DNA of 42,604 bases, taken from positions 130,738 to 173,341 of the forward strand of contig JAQBOZ010000020.1 in NCBI GenBank assembly GCA_028287785.1, written 5' to 3'. The notes beneath the pieces are model-generated. The model saw only the letters and a program-made list of their open reading frames with translations. It had not been told where the DNA came from and made no database searches. The position numbers were made by a program, and so were the translations under genes. Source of the stretch: Chlorobiota bacterium (GTDB lineage: Bacteria; Bacteroidota; Ignavibacteria; OLB7). Below, piece after piece: positions 7,230 through 15,208 of this stretch (positions are counted from its first letter, which is position 1; every line of letters starts with the position of its first letter).

Positions 7230-9638
7230 TTAATTCTTCAGGATCTTATCAACCGTCTCCCTGTCCTCACCCGTGACCTGCATGCGGAGATCCTGGAGCA
7301 TGGCGCGCATATCCCTGTCCAGATGCTTCCGCGCGGCGATCCCGGCCGACGAACGCACCACCGGCGAACGATCGGTAAGCCCGCGAATGATGGCGCTCCG
7401 CGCTCCCGGCGTGATCGTGTCCAGCCGGCTGAGCACCACCAGCGCCTGCGACCGCGTGCTGCCCGTATAATCCGGCGTGACGTACTCCACCACGTAATCG
7501 ACAAGGGTGTTGTACTGCGCTATCGACTCGGCGTTCAGCCATGCATAGGCCAGCTTGTCGCGCCTCCCCCGCATCCCCTTGATGGAGCGGAGGACCGCCT
7601 CCAGACCGCTGGTGTCCACGGCCGCCAGCATCCCGAGCGCGGAGCTTACCACGGCATAGCTGCTGTCGGAAAGAAGCGGCCGGAGAAGCGGGGCAAGCAC
7701 GCGCTTGTCGGAGATCATATAGGAATGTTCGACCGCGGTGTGGCGGACATCGTGCGAGGGATCGCGAAGCGCCTTCATCACGATCTCCATCCCGACGGTG
7801 GTATCGAGGATGCCGGTGGACTCCACGATCTCATCCCGGACATACCAGGATGGCTCCTTCAGAAAGGCATCGCGGATGGCGAGCGATTTCCGGCGGAGCC
7901 GCTCGCGGTCGCGCAGGGAGGAGTCGCGGGCGGTCAGCAGCTTCACCGCCTGAAAGCGGTCGATCATCCGGGACGCCTCGAGCTGTGCCACAAGCTCATC
8001 GTCGCTGCGACGGAAGCTCACGGTCTTCAGGATGGCGTCCCCCGCGTCGAAGATCGTGAACCGGGGACGCTCCTGCATCGGGAAGGAGAATGTCTCATCG
8101 GCCTGCGCCACCCAGATCGTGTCGCGCACCACGCCGCCGCGGAGGTGGAACTCGATCGGCACCGGCATCTGGAACAGCCCCGTCAGCGTATCGATCTGCT
8201 GTGTCTGACGGATTCTGAGCCTGAGCGTATCCTTCGCATAGCTCTCCTCCACCTTGTAGGCGGGATAGCCCGCCTTGTAGACCCACTCGTCGAAAAACCA
8301 GTCCAGGTTCAACCCGGTGGCGTCCTCGAAGGCGATCTTCAGATCGTTCGTCTCGGCGTTGCCGTATCCCATCCGCTGGAGATAGAGCCTGTTGGAGCGC
8401 CAGAACATATCCTCGCCGACAAGCGCGTTGAGCATGTGGAGCACGCGGGAGCCGCGCTGGTAGACGTTCGGCGTGATGCCGCGGCCGTTGGCGAGAGGAT
8501 CGCGGCCGTTCTGTTCATCGGCGTTGACGCCGGAGAGCCCGTTGTCGTACATCTCCTTCAGGAAGGCATCATCCCCCTGGCGATAGCCGTTGTAGCGGGC
8601 GGCCAGATAGGTGGCGTAGCTCTCATGCAGCCAGAGATGACCCCAGCTCCTGTTGGTGACCAGATCGCCGTACCACATGTGGGCGGCCTCGTGCGCGACA
8701 AGCCCATCGGTGTTGTAATCGATCAGCCCACGCTCATCCACCAGCGCGTAATCGTTCAGCGTGGTGGCAGTGGTGTTCTCCATGCCGCCGTACATGAAGT
8801 TGGCGATGAAGATCTGCGAGTACTTGTTCCAGGGATACGCAACGCCGGTGATGCGGGAGATATAGCGGATGACATCGGGGGTGCGACCGAATGTGGGGGC
8901 CACGCGATCCGGCATGTCGGGATAGGTCCAGTATTCCAGCGGAACGCCATCGGCACTGTCGCGCGTGACCAGGTAATCGCCGGCGGCGAGCATGATCAGA
9001 TAGCTTGCGTGGGGCTTCTCCATGGAGTAATGCCATGTCGATGTGCCGTCCGTGTTGGTGGTCGTGGAGACGAGGCGGCCGTTGGAGAGGACCTTCCATC
9101 CCCCCTGCACGGTGGCCGTCACCTCGCTGGTGGCGCGGTCGTTCGGGTAGTCGTAGATCGGCACCCAGTAATGATTATCCTCCGCCTCACCCTGCGTCCA
9201 GATCTGATGGCGGCGATGCGGGGCAAGGGAATCGGGCTGGATGAAGTAGAGACCCTTCAGCGGCTTCACGCGGTAGTCGATCGCGATGGTGAACGTATCG
9301 CCGTAGGCCCTCCGCTTCGGCAGCGATATCAGAAGAGTATCGCCGACATGCTCGTAATGCGCCGGGACGCCATCGACCATCATCCGGCTGAAGGTCATGT
9401 TCTCACCGGCATCCAGGCGCACCGCCGAGAGATCGGCGGAAAGCGAGCGGATGGTGTGATTCACCGTGCCGATCACCTCGCGCGCCGGATCGTCGAAATG
9501 GACATCGATGGCGATATGAAGGACATCGAACCGGTGCGATCTGGCCCCTTTGTAGGTCACACGATCAAAAAGCGATTGCGCCGTCGCGCTCCCGCAGATG
9601 GTCGCAAGGGCAAGAAGGATCAGCGAGGTACGAAACAT
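7230..9638 (-). CDS. Secreted M1-family zinc aminopeptidase with HEAT-like C-terminal repeats
   Basis: An 802-residue exported protein. Starting at ATG 9638 it has a signal peptide MFRTSLILLALATICGSATA followed by Q; the longer frame from 9695 adds 19 residues that would hide it. The M1 catalytic set is complete: GGMEN (a variant of GAMEN), the zinc site H316-E317-A-A-H320 and the third ligand E339, exactly 18 residues later, in WLHESYATY. It cleaves N-terminal amino acids from peptides, probably in the periplasm or outside. After about residue 560 the sequence becomes alpha-helical with HEAT-like repeats (SLRDRERLRRKSLAIRDAF, SHDVRHTAVEH, SPVVRSSAGIAARKH). No T9SS tail is seen. Peptide harvesting fits with the nearby M14 enzyme. 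Confidence 0.9.
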   Translation of the reverse strand: MFRTSLILLALATICGSATAQSLFDRVTYKGARSHRFDVLHIAIDVHFDDPAREVIGTVNHTIRSLSADLSAVRLDAGENMTFSRMMVDGVPAHYEHVGDTLLISLPKRRAYGDTFTIAIDYRVKPLKGLYFIQPDSLAPHRRHQIWTQGEAEDNHYWVPIYDYPNDRATSEVTATVQGGWKVLSNGRLVSTTTNTDGTSTWHYSMEKPHASYLIMLAAGDYLVTRDSADGVPLEYWTYPDMPDRVAPTFGRTPDVIRYISRITGVAYPWNKYSQIFIANFMYGGMENTTATTLNDYALVDERGLIDYNTDGLVAHEAAHMWYGDLVTNRSWGHLWLHESYATYLAARYNGYRQGDDAFLKEMYDNGLSGVNADEQNGRDPLANGRGITPNVYQRGSRVLHMLNALVGEDMFWRSNRLYLQRMGYGNAETNDLKIAFEDATGLNLDWFFDEWVYKAGYPAYKVEESYAKDTLRLRIRQTQQIDTLTGLFQMPVPIEFHLRGGVVRDTIWVAQADETFSFPMQERPRFTIFDAGDAILKTVSFRRSDDELVAQLEASRMIDRFQAVKLLTARDSSLRDRERLRRKSLAIRDAFLKEPSWYVRDEIVESTGILDTTVGMEIVMKALRDPSHDVRHTAVEHSYMISDKRVLAPLLRPLLSDSSYAVVSSALGMLAAVDTSGLEAVLRSIKGMRGRRDKLAYAWLNAESIAQYNTLVDYVVEYVTPDYTGSTRSQALVVLSRLDTITPGARSAIIRGLTDRSPVVRSSAGIAARKHLDRDMRAMLQDLRMQVTGEDRETVDKILKN

Positions 9639-9787
9639 GTCATCCAGCCGGAATAAGCACTCCCGACAAAACACCCCGGAAGGGGCTCGATTCAAGGGCC
9701 GGTGGCCCGTTTCGTCGGGAACATGAAGGGAAGGTTTGCCCGCGAAGCGGACGTAGCAGTATAAGTTGCTCCACGCGAGGAATCTAT

Positions 9788-9827
9788 CAAAACAAAATCG
9801 CCGCCCTTCACGAAGAAGGGCGGCGAT
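9788..9827 (-). terminator. Rho-independent terminator of the tRNA-Thr gene
   Basis: A perfect 13-bp stem (9797-9809 with 9815-9827, arm ATCGCCGCCCTTC) closes a five-base loop that reads TTCGT on the minus strand. It is followed on the minus strand by TTTTGTTTTG. It lies 11 bases beyond the 3' end of the tRNA and before the aminopeptidase gene, so it separates the two units. Confidence 0.85.
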
Positions 9828-9838
9828 CGATGTATTCG

Positions 9839-9910
9839 GGCCACCACTCGGATTTGAACCGAGGACCTGCTCATTACGAATGAGCTGCTCTACCGCTGAG
9901 CTATGGTGGC
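9839..9910 (-). tRNA. tRNA-Thr (anticodon CGT)
   Basis: On the minus strand the cloverleaf is complete: acceptor GCCACCA / TGGTGGC (9904-9910 with 9840-9846), D-arm GCTC-AGCGGTA-GAGC, anticodon stem GCTCA / TGAGC around the loop TTCGTAA, which gives anticodon CGT reading ACG threonine codons, variable loop AGGTC, and T-arm CTCGG-TTCAAAT-CCGAG. The base after the acceptor stem (discriminator) is C and no CCA is encoded, so CCA must be added after transcription. It has its own promoter and terminator and no neighbouring tRNA in the window. Confidence 0.95.
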
Positions 9911-9927
9911 GCTCGTTTGAAGGGCTA

Positions 9928-9958
9928 CAAAACTACACGCGCACCATCCGCTTTGCAA
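9928..9958 (-). promoter_or_regulatory. Bacteroidetes-type promoter for tRNA-Thr
   Basis: On the minus strand TTG (9956-9958) is followed after 20 bases by TAGTTTTG (9928-9935), matching the Bacteroidetes sigma consensus TTTG-N19-21-TAnnTTTG. The tRNA begins 18 bases downstream of the -7 element. This is the clearest promoter in the window and supports the taxonomic placement. Confidence 0.6.
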
Positions 9959-9963
9959 GAAAG

Positions 9964-9982
9964 ATTTCATTTGAAATGAAAT
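9964..9982 (-). terminator. A/T-only palindrome, possible terminator of the amidohydrolase gene
   Basis: The sequence ATTTCATTT-G-AAATGAAAT has two perfect 9-base arms around one base. It lies 18 bases after the amidohydrolase stop codon and is followed on the minus strand by CTTTCTT. It also sits just upstream of the -33 element of the tRNA promoter, so an operator or upstream promoter element is an alternative. Confidence 0.3.
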
Positions 9983-10000
9983 TTTCACGAAGATGCCGGT

Positions 10001-11536
10001 CTATGAGCGATAGACCACCTCCCCGCCGACGATCGTCAGCAGGGCCGCCGCGCCCGGATCGTCGAACGGATTCCCGCTCAATACCACGATGTCCGCGTCG
10101 GCGCCGGGGAGTATCCGCCCGCGATGATGGTCTCCGGGGATGCCGAGCGGCGCCCACGCGGTGTAGGCGGCAACCGCGTCGGCGCGGGGAATGACCTCAC
10201 CGGGATGCCACGCTTCGGCGCCCCCGGCCGGCCGGCGGAAGTGGAACGCGCGCAGCCCTTCCAGCGGATCGGGGCTCTCGATCGGAAAGTCGGAGCCGCC
10301 GAGGATCGGGACGCCGGAGCCGAGCATGGAGCGCCAGCCGTAGGCGTAGCCGCAGCGTTCGGGGCCGAGACGGGCCTCGGCCATCGCCGCGTCGCTGGTG
10401 CAATGGGTGGGCTGCATCGCCGGGATCACGCCGAACGCGGCAAAACGGGGGACATCCGCGGGATGGACTGTCTGGGCGTGCTCCATGCGGAGAAGCGACT
10501 CCGGGAAGCCCGCGCGAAGCTCCGCATAGGCGTCGAGGACGATACGATTTGCCCCGTCGCCGATGGCGTGCGTGGCAACGGCAAACCCGCGCCGGAGCGG
10601 CTCGGATGCCAGCCTGACGATCTCCCCGGCGTCCAGAAGCTGAAGGCCGCGCGTGCCGGGCGCGTCGCTGTAGGGCTCCAGCAGAAGCGCCCCGCGCGAG
10701 CCGAGCGCGCCATCGGCGAAATACTTCACCCCGACGATATGAAGGTTCGGCCCGAGCGTCACGGGCCTCGGAACGGCGGCCCACTCCTCATTCTGCGCGG
10801 CGAGGAAGACCTGGCAGCGAAGCCGCATCCCCCCGCGATCGGCGGCGCGGGTCATCGATTCCAGCCGCTCCGGCTCCACGTTCATATCGTGCACCTCGGT
10901 GATGCCGAGACGGAGGCATTCCCCGACGCTCTCCTCGATCCATCCCCGCTGGCGTTCAACCGTGGGAGGCGGGATGGCGCGGTCCACCAGCTTCATCGCG
11001 TTGTCGATCAGGATGCCGGTCGGCTCGCCACGCTCATCCAGCTCGATGCTCCCTCCATCGATCCGTTGCGGGGTGATGCCCGCCTCCAGAAGCGCGCGAC
11101 CGTTCAGCCAGACCGCGTGGCTGTCTATCCTGTAGAGCGCCACCGGATGATCCGCGATCAGCCTGTCGAGGGTCGCCCGATCCGGCATCCTCCTCTCCGT
11201 CCACTCCTCCTGGTTCCACCCGAAGCCCACGATCCACTCCCCCGGCGCCGTTGCCCGCACCCGCTCGGCCACACGTTCGGCGCACTCCCCCGCCGAGGCC
11301 GCCCCCCGCAGCCCGACACGGCTCGCCATCAACCCGATGCCGATCAGATGGCAGTGCGTATCGACAAGGCCGGGAAGGATCATCGCCCCCGGCGGAAGCC
11401 CCATCTCCCGGCCGTCAAGAAACAGTCGGAACCGCTCCGACGGCTCAATGCCATCGATGATGCCGCCGGAACAGCGAACCGTTTTCGGGGAGAAGAAATC
11501 CGAATCCGAGGGGCGGGGAACGTTGATTGTGGACAC
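10001..11536 (-). CDS. Metal-dependent amidohydrolase, YtcJ-like (Amidohydro_3)
   Basis: The 511-residue protein has the amidohydrolase barrel signature VDTHCHLIGIG (HxH metal ligands), then HDMNVEP, TLGPNLHIVGVKYFADGALG (the KxxxDGxLGSRxA region of the YtcJ group, here DGALGSRGA), VATHAIGDGAN, MEHAQTVHP and GGSDFPIESPDPLEGLRAF near the end. These are in the order found in YtcJ-type Amidohydro_3 enzymes, which hydrolyse N-acyl or cyclic amide bonds; the substrate is unknown. It is cytosolic, without a signal peptide. The start ATG at 11536 (MSTINVPRPSD) fits. It is transcribed toward the tRNA gene; upstream lies a family A element, so its promoter would be within the 65 bases before that element or inside it. 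Confidence 0.85.
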   Translation of the reverse strand: MSTINVPRPSDSDFFSPKTVRCSGGIIDGIEPSERFRLFLDGREMGLPPGAMILPGLVDTHCHLIGIGLMASRVGLRGAASAGECAERVAERVRATAPGEWIVGFGWNQEEWTERRMPDRATLDRLIADHPVALYRIDSHAVWLNGRALLEAGITPQRIDGGSIELDERGEPTGILIDNAMKLVDRAIPPPTVERQRGWIEESVGECLRLGITEVHDMNVEPERLESMTRAADRGGMRLRCQVFLAAQNEEWAAVPRPVTLGPNLHIVGVKYFADGALGSRGALLLEPYSDAPGTRGLQLLDAGEIVRLASEPLRRGFAVATHAIGDGANRIVLDAYAELRAGFPESLLRMEHAQTVHPADVPRFAAFGVIPAMQPTHCTSDAAMAEARLGPERCGYAYGWRSMLGSGVPILGGSDFPIESPDPLEGLRAFHFRRPAGGAEAWHPGEVIPRADAVAAYTAWAPLGIPGDHHRGRILPGADADIVVLSGNPFDDPGAAALLTIVGGEVVYRS

Positions 11537-11600
11537 GGGAAATTGGGTTGCTGGTTCAGAGATATGGGAATTGTTCGATGGAGCGGACGGCGTGGAGAGA

Positions 11601-11896
11601 GCCGTGACTCATTGCGACTGCGGTCCCGTGTTCAACACCCTGCGGAGCATCCATCTTCACAGCCCCATCGGGGCGATCCGGCTGTAGCACCGCCACCTCT
11701 GTGATGATTCCAAGCTCCGTGGGAGCGTACCATGCCCCCTGAACACCGGATGGTGCGCTCCTAACGGAGCTTGGAGACAAAAGGAGCATCCCTTCTACAA
11801 CCGGTGCGCTCCGAACGGAGCTTGAAGAACGGGGAAACAATGGCTGATGACTATTCACGCTCCTGACCGGATACCGGATTCAACATGAGTCACTAC
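11601..11896 (-). mobile_element. MITE-like family A element, complete copy 2
   Basis: A 296-bp copy bounded by GCCGTGACTCATTG on the left and CAACATGAGTCACTAC on the right (imperfect terminal inverted repeats). The internal order, from CCCCATCGGGGCGATCCGG through to CTACAACCGGTGCGCTCCG and GGAGCTTGAAG, is inverted relative to copy 1. Possible 10-bp flanks CGTGGAGAGA and CGCAGGGCGA match at six positions only, so the target duplication is decayed or absent here. It occupies most of the 481-base gap between the amidohydrolase and carboxypeptidase genes; the remaining 121 bases before 12018 show nothing recognisable. Confidence 0.65.
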
Positions 11897-12017
11897 CGCA
11901 GGGCGAGGGCCGATACGCGCGATACCACATGAACAGAGACAGATCGCGAGATCGATCGGCATGGACGCGCGAGTCGGGAACGAGGCCCCTTCCGGGAGAG
12001 GGTCGAGCGATTCGTGA

Positions 12018-13280
12018 TTATTTCCGCAGCGTGAGCCACCGCGACTCGACGCCATCCCCCGTCTCGATGCGATAGATATAGACGCCGCTCGGATGCTCCG
12101 CGCCGTTCCAGCGCACCTCGTACTCGCCGCTCCCCTGATACTCGTCCACCACCTTCCCCATATCCTCGCCAAGCTGGTTGAAGACCCTGAGAAGGACGTG
12201 CGTGGGGCGGGCAACGGCATAGCGGATGGTTGTGGAACCGCTGAACGGGTTGGGATAGTTCTGATGGAGGAGAAGCCCCTGCGGGCCAAGCTCACCGGCA
12301 TCGACCACGGACGCCGGGAGCCGCAGATAATCGCCGATGCCCCGGAGGATGGCGTAGCCGGTGGAGTCGTACATCCCGGCGGTCTCGCAGTTCATATCCT
12401 CGTAGGTCAGCGCCATCACATCGGCGCCATGATTGAACCACCACCAGCTCTCGGGGAAATGCGTCGGCGCCACGGAGTCCCACGTCCTGTTGAACGGCCA
12501 CGGCTCGATCCCATCGGCGAAATAGGAATGCACGCCGGTGATGAACCGCTGTTCGCGCGCGGCGTAATCGGGGGATGTGCCGCTGGCCTCGTGGTAGACG
12601 AAGTAGCGTTTGCAGAGATAGGCGGAGTGCATGTTCAGGGCGATCTCGATCGGCGCGGGGGATGCCATCAGCTCGGCAAACCGCCGTTTCAGCGTCGCAA
12701 CCTCCGGCTCCATCGGGACCTTGTCCCACCCGCGCTCCAGATCGACGCCGTGGGCGTTTTCGCGGGGGGCGTCCAGCTCCACGCCGTCCGGGTTGTACAT
12801 CGGAACGATATAGAAGACCGTTCTATCCCGCAGCACCCGCGCGAAATCATTCTCGGATGTCAGAAAATCGATGATGGCGTCGGCCACGTGAAACGCCTGC
12901 ACCTCCCCCGGATGCGTCCTTGCGTGGATGAACACCGTGCGCCGATATTTGATCTGCGGCAGGGGGGATGTTATCGTCAACTGCCAGATTCCCCTGTTCT
13001 GCACCGACGCCCCCAGCGAGTCGATCGTCACATACGGGCTCCTCCGCCAGCGGGAGATCCTGTTGAGGAGACTATCGTACCCGAACCCCCAGTGGGGGCC
13101 CAGGACGCCGAGCAGCCCGCGTATATGTTTCCCCCCCGAATCCCATCCCTCCTCGTCGAGATAGAAGACGTGGCGCGTCGTATCGACGGCGGTCTCCCCT
13201 TTCTGCGCGCGGGCCGCGGCCGGGATCAGCAGCAGGAGAAGGAGAATATATCGCAATGGATTTCCCGTACACGTCAGCAT
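12018..13280 (-). CDS. Secreted M14 zinc carboxypeptidase with T9SS sorting domain
   Basis: A 420-residue exported metallopeptidase. ATG 13280 gives a signal peptide (MLTCTGNPLRYILLLLLLIP then AAARAQ); the longer frame from 13451 overlaps the upstream FAD gene and lacks it. The M14 zinc pair lies in HARTHPGE (H123, E126), with MYNPDGVELD and the third ligand region ALNMHSAY further on, and ALTYEDMNCE near the usual catalytic glutamate. The last 80 residues are a type A T9SS sorting domain starting QNYPNPFSGSTTIRYAV and ending with HPSGVYIYRIETGDG. The enzyme should be moved through the outer membrane by the type IX system and anchored or released outside, trimming peptides from the C-terminus. 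Confidence 0.9.
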   Translation of the reverse strand: MLTCTGNPLRYILLLLLLIPAAARAQKGETAVDTTRHVFYLDEEGWDSGGKHIRGLLGVLGPHWGFGYDSLLNRISRWRRSPYVTIDSLGASVQNRGIWQLTITSPLPQIKYRRTVFIHARTHPGEVQAFHVADAIIDFLTSENDFARVLRDRTVFYIVPMYNPDGVELDAPRENAHGVDLERGWDKVPMEPEVATLKRRFAELMASPAPIEIALNMHSAYLCKRYFVYHEASGTSPDYAAREQRFITGVHSYFADGIEPWPFNRTWDSVAPTHFPESWWWFNHGADVMALTYEDMNCETAGMYDSTGYAILRGIGDYLRLPASVVDAGELGPQGLLLHQNYPNPFSGSTTIRYAVARPTHVLLRVFNQLGEDMGKVVDEYQGSGEYEVRWNGAEHPSGVYIYRIETGDGVESRWLTLRK

Positions 13281-13344
13281 GGCATCCTCCGGTAATCGCC
13301 GGTCATGATCGATATCCACCGGCGTCGCGGGCAATGTAATGGAT

Positions 13345-14781
13345 TTAGCGCAATGCCCTGCGCAGCGCAGCCCGAGCCGCGTGATAGCCGCACATGCCGT
13401 GCACGCCGCCGCCGGGCGGGGTGGAGGAGGAGCAGATGTAGATGCCTTCATCCGGCGTGGTGTAGGGGACGGCCCGCATCACCGGGCGGGTGAAAAGCTG
13501 ACGGAGATCCTGCGCGCCGCCGTTGATGTCGCCGCCGATATAGTTCGGGTTGTAGCGCTCGAATGCCTCGGCGGTGATCGTCCTCCGCGCGATGATCCTT
13601 TCGCGAAACCCCGGCGCGAACCGCTCCACCTGCCGCTCTATCCGCTCGGTCATATCCACGGTCGATCCGTTCGGAACGTGGCAGTATCCCCAGAGCGTCT
13701 GCTTCCCCTCCGGCGCGCGCGTGGGATCGAACAGGCTCTGCTGCGCCAGCAGCACAAACGGTCGCTCCACATGCTCGCCGTTCCACATCCCCCGCTCCGA
13801 TGCCGCGATCTCCCCCAGCGTCCCGCCGATATGCACGGTCCCCGCATCCCGGCATCCCTCCGCGACGAACGGCACAGGGCCGTCGAGCGCCCAGTCCACC
13901 TTGCAGACGCCGGGGCCGTACCGGTAACGCTCCAGCCGTTTCCGGTATCCGCCGGAAAGCCTGCTCCCCGCTATCGCCAGCATCTGCCGCGGCGTTACGT
14001 CGAAGAACACCGCCTTTGCCGGCGGAAGCTCATCGATCGATTCAATCCTCCTCCCCACCACGATCTCCCCATCCAGCGAGCGGAGATACTCCGCCAGCGC
14101 GCCGGCGATGCGGGCGGAGCCGCCTTTCGGAACCGGCCAGCCGACAGCGTGCCCGAGCATCCCCAGGACCAGCCCGAATGCCGCCGTGGAGAGCATCTCC
14201 AGCGGAAGAATGGAATGGGCCGACAGGCCGGCGAAGTAGCCGCGGGCCGCCTCGGTGCGGAACCGGGAAGTGGCGAGCGAGCTTGCCGAGCGGAGCGCCG
14301 GAAGGCCGAACCGGGCAAGGGCGAGCGGATGGCGCGGCACGCCGAACGGGCCGAGCAGATCGGGGAGGATCTTCTCCCATCGCTCCACCAGCGGTGTCAT
14401 CAGACGACGGTAGGCATCGGCATCGGCGCCGAGAGTGGCGGCGGTGGCATCGATCGAGCGGGTCAGGAGGACGGCGGTTCCATCGTCGAGAGGATGGGCT
14501 ATCGAGACCGGCGGGAAGATCCACTCGACGCCATGATCGGCAAGGGGAATGGTTCTGAAGAATGGCGAGCCGACGCCGAGCGGATGAATCGCCGAGCAGA
14601 TATCGTGAAGATATCCCGGCAGCGTCAGCTCCTCGGTCCGCGTCCCGCCGCCGATCGTCTCCTTCGCCTCGAAGACGATCACCGAACGCCCCGCGCGGGC
14701 GATGGTGATGGCGGCGGCAAGCCCGTTCGGGCCGGAGCCGACGACAACGGCATCGTATGAGGTTCGGCGGGGAGTGGTCAT
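13345..14781 (-). CDS. FAD-dependent oxidoreductase, phytoene desaturase/PYROXD2-like
   Basis: The 478-residue protein begins with the dinucleotide-binding fold AVVVGSGPNGLAAAITIARA and the E of VIVFEAKETIGGG, the start pattern of the CrtI/PYROXD2 group. The C-terminus YICSSSTPPGGGVHGMCGYH is the group's second FAD-binding segment. The longer NWSGD motif of true carotenoid desaturases is not visible, so a role in carotenoid synthesis should not be assumed; many such proteins are of unknown function. No carotenoid genes lie nearby. Its ATG (14779-14781) overlaps the yraN stop codon by one base, which suggests translational coupling. It ends 64 bases before the carboxypeptidase start. Confidence 0.8.
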   Translation of the reverse strand: MTTPRRTSYDAVVVGSGPNGLAAAITIARAGRSVIVFEAKETIGGGTRTEELTLPGYLHDICSAIHPLGVGSPFFRTIPLADHGVEWIFPPVSIAHPLDDGTAVLLTRSIDATAATLGADADAYRRLMTPLVERWEKILPDLLGPFGVPRHPLALARFGLPALRSASSLATSRFRTEAARGYFAGLSAHSILPLEMLSTAAFGLVLGMLGHAVGWPVPKGGSARIAGALAEYLRSLDGEIVVGRRIESIDELPPAKAVFFDVTPRQMLAIAGSRLSGGYRKRLERYRYGPGVCKVDWALDGPVPFVAEGCRDAGTVHIGGTLGEIAASERGMWNGEHVERPFVLLAQQSLFDPTRAPEGKQTLWGYCHVPNGSTVDMTERIERQVERFAPGFRERIIARRTITAEAFERYNPNYIGGDINGGAQDLRQLFTRPVMRAVPYTTPDEGIYICSSSTPPGGGVHGMCGYHAARAALRRALR

Positions 14782-15155
14782 CAGAACGCGTTGATATGGT
14801 GGCGGATCTCCGGCTTCCCTCCGATGCCGGTAACATAATCGACGGCGACGACATCGAAGCGGGCCTCGCTCTCCGCGACCCCGTTGATGTAGATGAACCC
14901 CTCCGCCACCTTCCTGATCCGGCGCCGCCTGGCGGGCGTGAGCGCCTCCTCCGGCAGACCGAACCCGCGCGAGCGCCGCCCCTTCACCTCGATGAAGATG
15001 TAGGCGGCGCCATCGCGCATGATCAGATCGATCTCCCCGGCCCTGCCGAAATGGAAGTTCCTTCCGACCAGCGTGTAGCCGAGCCCGAGCAGGTATTGCA
15101 GCGCGATCTCCTCATGGATGGCGCCGTCGGCACGGCGGTTGGTTTGTGGGTCCAT
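14781..15155 (-). CDS. yraN: UPF0102 protein YraN (endonuclease-fold)
   Basis: A 124-residue protein with the UPF0102 hallmarks: an N-terminal segment EEIALQYLLGLGYTLVGRNF, then the nuclease-like core GEIDLIMRDGAAYIFIEVKG (G-E-[IV]-D and E-V-K) and the following basic helix LTPARRRRIRKVAEGFIYIN. It has the fold of small archaeal Holliday-junction resolvases, but its function is not settled. Length is normal. It lies between tyrS and the FAD enzyme on the minus strand, overlapping the latter by one base. Directly before its ATG is a 17-bp tandem duplication. Confidence 0.9.
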   Translation of the reverse strand: MDPQTNRRADGAIHEEIALQYLLGLGYTLVGRNFHFGRAGEIDLIMRDGAAYIFIEVKGRRSRGFGLPEEALTPARRRRIRKVAEGFIYINGVAESEARFDVVAVDYVTGIGGKPEIRHHINAF

Positions 15156-15188
15156 TATTCCGGGAGGACGTTTATTCCGGGAGGACGT
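15155..15188. repeat. Tandem duplication of 17 bp at the yraN start
   Basis: The unit TTATTCCGGGAGGACGT occurs twice in direct succession (15155-15171 and 15172-15188). On the minus strand this places two copies of ACGTCCTCCCGGAATAA directly before the yraN ATG. Next to it is a short hairpin (GGACGTTT-G-AAACGTCC, 15183-15199). It could alter translation initiation or simply be a slippage product. Confidence 0.85.
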
Positions 15189-15208
15189 TTGAAACGTCCC
15201 CCGACGCG

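Noticed and set aside
6591-9656. A 1021-codon open frame on the plus strand opposite the M1 aminopeptidase
   Set aside because: It is histidine-, arginine- and aspartate-rich with no domain, and mirrors the codon usage of the well-supported aminopeptidase on the other strand. High GC makes such antisense frames common.
10124-11704. Long plus-strand frames opposite the amidohydrolase, uvrB (20181-21950), MFS (4712-6037) and carboxypeptidase (12093-13295) genes
   Set aside because: All are antisense by-products of GC-rich coding sequence, without recognisable domains or start signals.
13345-14781. Carotenoid biosynthesis from the phytoene-desaturase-like gene
   Set aside because: No other carotenoid gene is nearby, and the PYROXD2-like group includes many proteins unrelated to carotenoids.
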